From Lutraria lutraria (taxonomy: Eukaryota > Mollusca > Bivalvia > Venerida > Mactridae), in contig OZ026847.1 of NCBI GenBank assembly GCA_964023205.1, positions 5,516,819 through 5,580,818 on the forward strand: a stretch of DNA of 64,000 nt. The letters are read 5' to 3'. Positions 11,761 to 21,900 of the stretch are shown here, one piece after another. The position numbers and the translations under genes were made by a program. The notes below the pieces were generated by a model that saw nothing but the letters and a program-made list of their open reading frames with translations, searched no databases and had not been told where the DNA came from. Each line of letters starts with the position of its first letter. Positions within the stretch are counted from its first letter, which is position 1.

Positions 11761-14700
11761 TCACTTACAGTATTCACATATGAATGGATTTTTTTGTCCA
11801 ATATCTCCGGTTGATGTTTCGGTCCCACAAGGTACATTATACCATAAACCATAATAAGGGGCATGAGGCACTATTTGAACACAGTCGTCTTCCACCTGAC
11901 TAGTTGTACCGCTACCAGTATGGAAGTTCGTAAACATAACTGGTTCACCTGAAAGCAAAGGGTAAAAAGGTGCAGCTCTGAGATCAACAAAACCAAAAAA
12001 TAGGGACTTCCATAGAAGTTAAGTAAATGTTGTTTCAGATGGTAAAACGCCATTTGTTCATCCTTGGGAAAGATCAAATGTGACCCTTATTGACAAGTTG
12101 CTTTATTCAGAGGCCAATTGGTACTGCATTATCAATGATGGTATTCAAAAGAATGTTCTTCACTAGTATTCAAATGATGACCTTTACTCGGAGGTGGCCA
12201 CAAACACATGTTTGACTGTAAATACCTGTTTTCTTTGACTGTATTCTTGCCAGTACAAACCCATCCTTCCACAAGGTGCCGTCAACGTTTTAAAATGTGG
12301 ATGAAAATTGACATTTTAGTCAGATTTTCATAGAAGATTATGATCTACCGCGACATTGATTCGAACCTAGAAAGCCGGGTTACATACTTGATAAGGAATA
12401 TCAAGACATAAACATTCTTTTGAGTCAAATTGGTTTTTCTTTATTCAAAAGCTATTTAAAAAGTGACAGAAGATCAAAACCAACAAACGCAATGCTTATT
12501 TTACACCAAGATCTGTCTCTATTACAAAAGTTCTACTTAAAAAAGTCCAAATCATGTAAACTGCTTGATGCATTTTTAAAAACAGTAACGATACTGCTTG
12601 ATGACTATGCATCAAATATCTACTCTTTGTTTCGCTTTCGACAAGAATAGAGGTTAATAAGGTATATATTTCAGTACTGTTTTTGAAAAAAAGTATACAA
12701 TTATCTTTATCTCAACAAATTTCCCATTTATTACACAATTCTAAAATATTTATTATATTTTTTACACTCTGTATTCCTTTTGTTATGTACTTAAATTTGT
12801 CTTTTTTTATACACGATGTATACTTTATTGTGTTTTGAAATAAATGGGCTATGATATAGTCCCAAAAAGAAAAAAAAAGAAAAATCCGGGTTACAAGTCC
12901 AGCGTACCAACCATTGGACTAGGCCAAGGCCGACATTTACCTTATACATAATCTAGTAGCAGTTCTCTTTATGTGAGAAAGTAGACAGTTGCTTACGGAG
13001 GATGGGAGTCTAGTACTAGTTCTTCCCAGGAATGGTGGTTATGTGAACTGTCCGCCTCATCTGACTCTGACTGTTGAAAAGGGGCGTAAAACTCAATCAA
13101 ATCAATACTCACATATTTCTAAGAACTTAATAGAAAATGTTCATTAGGATTAAATTCTATTGCTCACCTGACACCCATTCAAAATGTCCCTCAGCACGCA
13201 TATCATGTAACCCTATCCATAGAGACTGATTGTAAGTTATTGTATTTATCCATTTATATATATAGTTCTGCAGACCTAGATGGTTGATGTGCAGTAGGTT
13301 ACCACCCTTACTTATACAATCAATTGCTGCTCTCTTCCAAACAACCTTTGTAGGAACTAATTCGTAGCAGTAACTGCCGTACTGTGTCAGGGCGCCACCG
13401 TCCTCTTGCGCGTATTGTCGGAGTACTTCTGGACATATACTTACTTCACCTGAAATAGCCAAATGCTCACAATAACACAATGATTTGAAACAACAAGATT
13501 TTCAAATTATGTTCTATTTTACAATAGATTAAACAGAAAAAATTGTTAATTAAGTCTACCAATGGACCCGTTGTTGACAAGGTTGCGTTTAGATTGCTTA
13601 TTTTACATAATTTACATAGTTTTTTTTTATTCTGCTACTATCATTTATAATGCTGAACAATTATTGCAAATTTTCTAAAGATCAACAGTTTGATTGTTGC
13701 TGACGATCATTTACGAGGTAGCTCAAGAATTACCAACCAATAATTGGTATTGTTGTTGTGGTTGGTTTTGTTGTAGTTGTTGTTGTAGGCGTGGTGGTGG
13801 TTGTTGGTGTTGTCGTAGGCGTGGTAGTTGGTGTTGTCGTAGGCGTGGTAGTTGGTGTTGTCGTGGGCGTGGTAGTTGGTGTTGTCGTGGGCGTGGTAGT
13901 TGGTGTTGTCGTAGGCGTGGTAGTTGGTGTTGTCGTGGGCGTGGTAGTTGGTGTCGTCGTGGGCGTGGTAGTTGGTGTTGTCATGGGCGTGGTAGTTGGT
14001 GTTGTCGTGGGCGTGGTAGTTGGTGTTGTCGTGGGCGTGGTAGTTGGTGTTGTCGTGGGCGTGGTAGTTGGTGTTGTCGTGGGCGTGGTAGTTGGTGTTG
14101 TCGTGGGCGTGGTAGTTGGTGTTGTCGTGGGCGTGGTACTTATAGTTGTAGGCAATGTATGGCGAGCAGTCGTTACTGATATCAAATGAATATAATACTT
14201 ATATATATTTTATTCATTTCAACTTTTTCACAATATTACTGCACTACTAATATTACGGACTAATAAATATGAATGTTACTCTTTTTATCTTCCAACAATG
14301 GCAATTTCATTAAGGGCATATGGAATACATGTATACTTACAACAATATTCAAACAATCTCATTACAGATATAACATAACATATAGTTTATTGGCATGAAA
14401 TATTATATACATACACAGTAAATATAGCCAAATAAACAAAATTAACAAGGTAAGTGACAAGTGGTGAAAATATATACGTAATTTGTTTTAGAACAAGATT
14501 ACACAATAAAGCAGATTAAGATAATGAGTTTTGATATCAGTCTGAGGAATCCACGTGACCTAGTGACGTCATATCCTAAAAAGCGCGATTTATGTTAATC
14601 GAACTAGGATATTTATTGTTTTCTGTAAAGACCACATATTTGTTGCAACTCCTTGCATAAAAAGCCACCTCCGGTTCAGATTTTTGTGACTGAAGGCCCT

Positions 14701-17417
14701 CTACTCTATTACTTTTCTTGTCAAAACCGTTTGACAGTGTTATGAAGAAAAAAACCACTTACGTGATGTTTTCCTAGTTCGAATGACAGAAAACGCGCTT
14801 GTTACGATAACTTTGTGACGTCACTAGGTCATGTGGATTCCCAAAACTGAATATACAACGTATGCGATAAGGTGTGTAATTTACGACGGCTATGTCGAAT
14901 TTCATTACGTTTTTGACAGATAACTGCATAAGGTTTTAAAACCACATAACATGAGATATGATACAATAATGTCCATTCATGGGGGGGGGGATGATACGCC
15001 AAGGAAACTTACCACTATCTGATGGAGAAGGTTTTCCCGCACATATCAATATTTCAATTCGTTGGTCAGGTCCTTTTTCTACATATCCATACTAAAATAC
15101 GTAGTGAGAATGGCCTTGTTTTTAGTTTAGAATCAAATTGCGTATTGTTAGGGCTTTATTTTTACGCCCATTTTCGACATTATTACAATATACGAGTAGA
15201 GTCATTTCAACTGGATGGAAATTGACTTCACCAGTGTTCACTTCATCAGTGCTTCTGGATTCTGTACACTATTGTCCATGTTCCCAGCAAGCAAAGTGCA
15301 GTTTTATTATACGGTCTAAGCTGCATAAGCATGTATTTAATTCTAACTTCAGTGAGATTCGATAACTCTCGTAATTTGTACGACAATTTTTGTTATACCG
15401 GTAACTTTCGTAATTTGTTTGTTTGAGCTTTGAGTCCCTTCCCAACAGTCATATGAGGCGGATAGTTCACCCAACCATCGTTCCTGGGAAGAACCAGTTC
15501 TAGAACTAGTTATATGGCGTTGGCTTATATCAAGTCATACATTACGTGTACTTATGACTAATTTGTTTATGCTGACTGTCAAGCAGATACAACCAGGTGT
15601 GTTTAATGGAAATGTTACTGCAAACTATTTGCCCGTAAGATATTGAAGATCTCAATACTATTTAGATACACTCCCTATTGACACGTAGATATATATATTA
15701 TAGACACGAGTAAAGAAGGTGACACAGGAAATGCCTTAATTAATTATGTATAGAAAAAAAGCAATTCTCCCAATACTCAAATCCTGATTTTGTAATCGAT
15801 AAGTAAGTATTAATATTTTGATAGGAATAACTAAAAGGGAATATTTTCTAACCCTATGGTCGAACGTTATTTCCCACCATCCATCAGGAACATTGTGATT
15901 GGTAACAATTTCCTTACAATCAAATTCATAAAGGTAACCAAATGGCTTCGATCCAGCGCTTGGCTGAAATAGTACAAAAGCATCCACAAATACCATACCT
16001 TTAGTATTTTTACACTAATTGCATGTCGGTCAAAAACTAATAATAACACCTTAGATTATACATCAAAGTCCCATTATTTTTTGGGGTGTTAAAATTAAAG
16101 GATGTCTTATTTTACCTAGAAAGCTTTAGCTTGCAATAAAAACATTCCATGATTTCCTTTTGTAGTCACAAAATACATTTAGAAATATAGCACAGTATTT
16201 TTTCGATGATATTGCGTAAAATAAGACAAAGCATCAGACAACATTTTTACAAGATGTGGCTAAAGAAAGGCATATGTAATTTTGTTTTAGAGCAAATACA
16301 ATTTACTTCTTATATTTTACTGCCATTTTATCTATTGTTCTGTATTAGTAAATTCAAAAAGATAATGTGCCTTTAACATTTGAGTTCATCAGTATAATAA
16401 ATCAACTTGGTGCACAGCTGATATAAAGAATTAAATTATATGGTCTATTCAGATATTTGTCATTTTACAACATTATGAATTATTATAACATTATATTTAA
16501 AACTTTATGATAATTAAACAAACAAACAAATACTCAACATCTTAGTATGGTCTAGCAGCTATGATCTGGTAAATATAAGACGTGTATGCTTCGTGTACAC
16601 TGATAATTTAAAAAGTTTCTTTTTAAAATAGCCTCATAGTCGTAATTAACATACATGTAGGTACGTGTTCTGTGTGCTAGACCATCCTAATGTAATTATA
16701 CTATGGGAATACTATATCTTCCACGTATTTAAACACTGACTGTCACAGATTTTAGACTGGAGCAAAATTAGTAATTACACCTTTAGACACATAGCTAGAT
16801 TGATAGATCGATCTTTATTTTCCTCAAATTGCTGGAGATTGTAACATATATACATATGCATACATGGTACTTGATACAAGCATTAATTCAGCAATATACA
16901 CAATCATAATCTAGAATTATTAAGATTATTAAATACATTTTGTAATTGTACTTGTGTACAACGTTTCAAAATTTTGAACCGTAACTCATTACATTTGTAT
17001 AAAAGCATGTGAATATGAACATGTACTAAAACTTCAACTCTTATATGTCAACACTTTACGTAAATACCCATAAAGTAACAAAAGCACAACTAATCTGTCT
17101 CCACGCCTCCTAATAAACAAACTAGGAGACTCAAGTGACTGGTTAGCATGACGTTTAATCATAGCTAAAACAATGACATTAACTGATCGTAGAACTATGA
17201 CATCCACTGACAGATCAAGTCACTACATGTACGTTCTTATAAAATACGCCCAGTAAACTCAAGGATCATTTAGAGTCAAGCGTCCATGTTATAGAAGTTG
17301 GAATAGATTAAACGTTCATACCGCTGGGTAGACTTCTTTTTCGACATCGTAACTACACAGACATTGGAAGTCTCCATTTACTTGAACAATCCACAGAAAC
17401 AATAGTAAGTAGAACAT
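11761..17417 (-). CDS. Secreted mucin-like C-type lectin, six coding exons
   Basis: Coding exons in transcript order: 17322-17417, 15853-15963, 15013-15091, 13738-14175, 13168-13449, 11761-11948. Phases agree at every junction, giving about 397 aa. Residues 1-15 (MFYLLLFLWIVQVNG) form a signal peptide. Residues ~16-95 hold a Cys-containing domain with ...GYLYEFDC...GWWEITFDH and YGYVEKGP, an SH3-like strand pattern by eye. A TTTP-repeat tract of about 145 residues follows and should be heavily O-glycosylated. The C-terminal ~155 residues are a C-type lectin domain: SYCYE, AIDC, LWIGL, FEWVSG, DDCVQI, LWYNVPCG, FICEYC. The EPN/QPD calcium-sugar motif is not evident (TGSGTT at that place), so sugar binding is uncertain. 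Exon 4's donor (GTTGGT) is weak. The last codons overlap a good donor (ACT|GTAAGT), so a further exon is possible. Extracellular; a recognition role in immunity is inferred. Confidence 0.8.
12340..12945 (-). mobile_element. tRNA-derived SINE split by a later insertion
   Basis: On the minus strand, sequence from about 12945 down to 12886 (CCAATGGTTGGTACGCTGG and onward) and from 12384 down to about 12340 (AACCCGG...GGTTCGAATC) together read like a tRNA-type head with A- and B-box-like motifs. The two halves are separated by the 501-bp insertion at 12385-12885. A related copy lies at about 25950-26010. Confidence 0.5.
12385..12885 (+). mobile_element. Poly(A)-tailed retro-insertion with exact 10-bp target-site duplication
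   Basis: CCGGGTTACA occurs at 12375-12384 and again at 12886-12895, precisely bracketing a 501-bp insert. The insert has AATAAA at 12839-12844 and an A-rich tail to 12885. This is the signature of target-primed reverse transcription. It is either a 5'-truncated LINE or a processed mRNA 3' end. A 76-codon frame at 12420-12650 is open but starts with TTG and has no recognisable domain. The insertion lies in a lectin intron and splits an older SINE. Confidence 0.8.
12966..13100 (+). mobile_element. SINE fragment, GGTCGAGTGG family (head missing)
   Basis: It matches the body of the full SINE at 26116-26350 from TCTCTTTATGTGAGAAAGTA through GATGGGAGTCTAGTAC to CTCTGACTGTTGAAAA. The tRNA-like head is absent. 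Confidence 0.65.
13778..14140 (-). repeat. 24-bp minisatellite encoding TTTPTTTP
   Basis: About 14 copies of a 24-bp unit (GGCGTGGTAGTTGGTGTTGT and variants on the + strand) lie inside exon 4 of the lectin gene. On the minus strand each unit encodes two TTTP blocks. All copies keep length in multiples of three, so the frame stays open. The GVVV- and RGSWCC-type frames on the + strand are shadows of this repeat. Copy number is expected to vary between individuals. Confidence 0.85.
14546..14841. mobile_element. 296-bp MITE with CRE-containing inverted ends
   Basis: The left end GGAATCCACGTGACCTAGTG continues into ACGTCA; the right end is its reverse complement with about one mismatch (CATG for CACG). 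A second inverted pair (AACTAGGA / TCCTAGTT) lies inside. The termini contain TGACGTCA palindromes, which match the CREB/ATF consensus. It lies in the lectin intron between exons 3 and 4. No clear target-site duplication and no coding capacity. Confidence 0.65.
15425..15515 (-). mobile_element. SINE fragment, GGTCGAGTGG family
   Basis: Minus-strand copy of the SINE body (AACAGTCATATGAGGCGGA and TCCTGGGAAGAACCAGT on the + strand). Head and far end are missing. Confidence 0.6.
15964..17321. other. Lectin intron 1
   Basis: About 1.36 kb of AT-rich intron between exons 1 and 2. No coding exon or clear repeat boundary seen. Confidence 0.4.
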
Positions 17418-17529
17418 TGTTAAACATTTGATGACATTCGTGCTCTAAGATAAGAAACTGGTGGACTAGGTCGGTGAAACAAAATGGTGTAGATTCTACA
17501 TTGTACTTGATAACGTGTCTTGGGCGTGG

Positions 17530-17550
17530 TGTGTTATAAACACTGACAGT
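17530..17550 (-). promoter_or_regulatory. Possible TATA-like element of the lectin gene
   Basis: On the minus strand GTGTTTATAACAC lies about 120 nt upstream of the lectin ATG at 17417. It would give a 5'UTR of about 90 nt. This rests on motif and position only. Confidence 0.25.
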
Positions 17551-17624
17551 CAGATCACTGGCAGAATAATTGTTTGTTCGTGAAAAGAATCATACCAGAG
17601 TACCAAAATTCAAACATCGAACAG

Positions 17625-18600
17625 AACGGAAAAGAACTTTATTAAAGACGTATACATACAATATAAATACATTTTGTATCATACATGATAGACATCAAGG
17701 TCATTGATAATAAAAAGAAGAAGAAAATCTATAATTATTTTGCATACATGAGAATGAAATATTCAGAAATTCATGTAACATTTATATAAACCACTCGTAT
17801 ACTCAACAAATAGGATGTAAATACAATTATATAGCAAATCATTCATACCATCTCTGGTTATTCATAACATTAAAATGTACATGTATACTGGTTGAAGTTT
17901 TGCAGTACAGAGCTAATTTTGTCATATTTGTATTAAACCAATAATTTTAACCATACTAGGCCTATTGTAATAAAATTTATTAATGTAGGATTTACGTATC
18001 TCAAAGTATACAGGACAAATGATGATAAAATGATATTCATCCTCAATATCACGTGTATTACAAATTTGACAAAATCTTTCGTCTAGAGAAATGTTATTTC
18101 TAGAGTACCTGCCAGTATGGATTCTTCTTTTTTAAGGTAAAATACAATGTTGTTAATATTTGTTTGTGAAAGCAAGCTGTGCATGTTTGAAACTGAGCTA
18201 ACATTGGAACATTTTATTTTGATAATTTGTAAACATATTTTCTTTTAAATACTCGTACAGAGACATATTTTGTCAGGTATAGCTATATACATTTTGAAAT
18301 ATGCTTCTGGAAGTGAAATGTTATACTTTTCTTAGTTTGACTTGGAATTTAAATGTTGACTGTAATGAGAAGTAGATACTTCATGATGCCAAGCACGTAA
18401 ATGGTATTTTACGTATTTGGTCATCTGGAACCGAAACATTTTTGTCAAGTTTAGAGAAATGTAGCGTTTTAATAATGAAAACCTTTGAATAATCCCGACT
18501 ATAAATCCATTTAAACAGATGCAGTTGTTTTCAGTTCGAAAACCTATTCTAAACCGTACATAACGAATGCTACTTTGAGATATGTTTAGAGCCATAATGA
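17625..18600 (-). mobile_element. 3' end of a non-LTR retrotransposon (LINE), decayed
   Basis: Minus-strand translation around 17930-18125 gives RFCQICNTRDIEDEYHF followed by IIICPVYFEIRKS. This is the CxxC...H...C knuckle typical of reverse-transcriptase C-termini in invertebrate LINEs. A frameshift in an A-run near 18130 separates it from upstream sequence (VSNMHSLLSQTN...). More distant RT-like sequence reaches about 18600. The 3' end is near an AATAAAG motif at about 17638-17650. Non-functional fragment between the lectin and HSPA12 genes. Confidence 0.7.
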
Positions 18601-18827
18601 TACCATCAACGATGTGAAATATGGGAAGTTCCTCAACTCCAGGTTACTATGGGAACTGGACATATATGTGATAAAGATAGCTCTTTGGTAAACCCATTTA
18701 CAAACGCTGTAATGCATCTTTGTCCATGTAGTAAGTACTAGATGATACGTTTAGAAACGATAATATTCCGAGAGAATGCACCCTTTTTTATTGTCACCTT
18801 TAAATACAACTAGAAAAATTGCAGTCT

Positions 18828-18833
18828 TTTATT
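18828..18833 (-). terminator. Poly(A) signal of the HSPA12-like gene
   Basis: AATAAA on the minus strand, about 125 nt after the stop codon at 18957. A second AATAAA lies at 18787-18792. Confidence 0.5.
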
Positions 18834-18956
18834 TTAGTTCATTTTTGTAACGGTGCTTCGTAAATATCAAACAATTTAAACATTGACTTGTCTAAAAGAG
18901 ATTTAATAAGAACAAAGTATAGTTACGAGCAAGTAGAATGGTCTACACTTGAGAAA

Positions 18957-21900
18957 TCACTCAATTATTTCATACACGTCATCAATCATAGCCGCGGCTT
19001 CATTTTCAAGAAAGTCAAATTTAGAGGCACACTGTATGTTCAATTTAGGTATGTCCGCTATCGCGTCCAGTTCTGTCCCTCTACAAGTCATTGATAAATG
19101 CAGCGTTAATTGTTGAGCTTCTATGTCAGTCGGCAAGGTAACAGCGAGTTTTCCAAGAAATTTACATCCGGGCTCGTCACAAAACATCGGGTTCCTCGTT
19201 TCAGACTGATAGACGTTCCAAAAGGCATTTGGATTCCTTTTGTTGTAAATCAAATACTTCCGTTCCTTACTATGTCCTCCAACGTAAACATATTCATCAC
19301 ATTCAATATGCTTATCAAATACATTATCCACAATTTGATTACCTTTGATATTCTTCTTACGTTCTTCAGGATGGACTGTGGGGTCAAACTTTTTTCTCGT
19401 ATGTACACCATAAGTGTATGGACTAATCCGCGCCGCTATAACTTTTGAATCGTTTCCAAACATCACAGCGCCTTTCAAAATGGCAATACTTCCTTTACCT
19501 GGGGCAATCACTCTTAAGTTGTGGAAATATTTTCTCATCGCAGCACTGACAGCTGGCGACTCTGAGAAACCTCCAACAAGTAGCAATGTCGATACTCTCT
19601 TTAGTTCTTTCTTTTTCAATAACTCTTCAATGTGTTTCTTAATTTCAGCAATAGCGTGGTCAAACAAAGTTTCCATAATCTTTGCTTTCATTATCAAGCT
19701 GTGCTTCACAAGCTCTACATTTTTCCTGAAGTCCTTCTCTTCAAGTCTTTCTTTAAGTTCATACCGTCTTGCAGCTAGAAACATGTCCGCAAGATCAGGT
19801 GGGAAGTTTAGATCCAGCTCTTCTGTTTTTGGAGAGAACTGTCGCTTCTTTTTCTCAAAATCCTTTTGGAACTCAATCCAGTCGCTGGTATTATCGCGTA
19901 TGAACACGTCCATAACGGGTTTGGTAACCTGTCAGGAGAGGAAAAATGAGAATATCTTAGTTGTTATACAGTAAGTGAGCAGAACTTTGAAATATGGACA
20001 TAGTTGCACTCATTTGTGCTATGAGGTTTTAGCAAGGACTTATATATATGTAAGTATATAAGTCCTTGGTTTTAGTAAATTATTCGTAAATGGACCTCGT
20101 TGGAAATAAGTATTGTATTTTAGAAAACTTTTACGGGTCATCCTGTACAATGCCGTATTTATTGGCTGAGCTTTATACATTTGTAGTTCCAATCAATATC
20201 ATTGTGATAATGAATTTCTGTGATAGGGTGCTTCGTTGTGTACGGGTTAGATAAGGTTTTCGAACTGAAAGTAGTGTGTCTATTTAAGGCAGTGGACTGA
20301 TGGTCGAAATTTTTCGAAAGTTTGTATAATTTATTTTTTGGTGGTATTTGAAAAATTCTTTAACTAATTCATGTAATAACATTTGTATTACACAATAACA
20401 TCATTTGTTATATCTGTTAATTGATATACAACTCGGTGATTGTTTGTATAAAGTACATGTATATATTATGATGACATGTTGCACAAGTAAAATCTTTTCT
20501 ATGAAGAGTAACCGGGATTTCAGCAAGGTGGCAGTAAAATTGAGTCACCAGGATATTTTAATTGCAAAATGTATATGTACTCTACAAGCTACGACATGGA
20601 CTAATTACGCTTAGTATATGATTGTAATATACTATACCATTTTCTCAATAAATTGTTCGAAGGCTTTATTTACAAGCTGTCCTCCCCATGGACCTCCGGT
20701 GGCGGCATGTAGCTCTCTCAGTGTTCCATCTTCTAATACTTCATGTCCTGTTGTGTCTACCGTACCGCCTGTTAAAATAATACAAAATGATTGATCATGT
20801 ATTTTGTTTAATCAATTTTGTGATAGAAACAGGTGCCGCAAACAAACATACCTATGCACGTGCATCGTATTTTATTGAAGACAAGACGTATAATGTTTCT
20901 ACATGTGTTTAAAGTGGAGCAATGGTATGTAGAGATGGTTGTAAAAGACAAACATTGCTCAGGCGAGGAATCTTAACAGACACTAATAAGGAGTCGTCGC
21001 ATTAAACAGAACAGAGAATAATTTTATATCAGACTTATACAAAGGTGCATCATCTTGTTTACATAAAAAACATAGTCGTTGAGTGTTTAGTATAAGAAAT
21101 AATATAAATATTATACTTTCTCAAACAATTGCGCAGAAAGTTTTGGAGGATAATAAACTATATGAAACAATTGAGAGTTCTTATATCGAATGTTATTATG
21201 ATATCCATACAGTCTGTTTTACGAATGTCGAGATCAGTCTGTTTTACGAATGTCGAGATGAATGTCACTGGCGTAGCTTCCTTTAGGCACTGTAGACACG
21301 TGCTTACACTTTTTCTAACAAAAAAAATAACAATGCGAAAAACGGAATAAAATGAATAGTTAGGGCTGGAAGAATGGACCATCAAAGTACACAGAGCTTA
21401 AAGAATGTACATGCAGAACTGCAATAACTTCATGTTAGAATATTATTTTAGGCTATTACACACCGAAAAATGCTACAGAATGCGTCTCCGGCAATCTACA
21501 GTGAAAAGATGCCCCCTTAGAAAGATGCCTATAATATGCTTATAATATTCAGTGTTCAAATTCAAATGCTGAAATTTGATATATTTTCTGTTTGTATATC
21601 CTATTTAAAGATAACTCTATATAAATATGCATTTTATATCATCCTAAGACAAAGAATCTAAGAAATATTGAAGAAATTATTTTCAGATTACGGAGAATTT
21701 TGCACCAAATTACCATACCACTACGTTCAAATTATCTCCCTTATTAAAATCCACAAAATTCGATTCTGACTTTATTTTCCTGTTTTTCTGCCTCAAATCA
21801 TTAATTTAACATCCTTACTAATATCCCTACCTAAAAGTCAAACATTTATTTAGCTGATTATAATCACAAAAACGATATTATGTAAAGATGTGTCTGAGGA

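Noticed and set aside
13694..14189. Two long + strand frames (Val/Gly-rich and Cys/Arg/Gly-rich) over the minisatellite
   Set aside because: Both are shadows of the 24-bp repeat whose minus frame joins in phase to the flanking lectin exons. A 24-bp unit keeps all frames open.
19110..19974. Long + strand frames opposite the HSPA12 last exon
   Set aside because: They are antisense shadows of a coding exon with strong family motifs on the minus strand.
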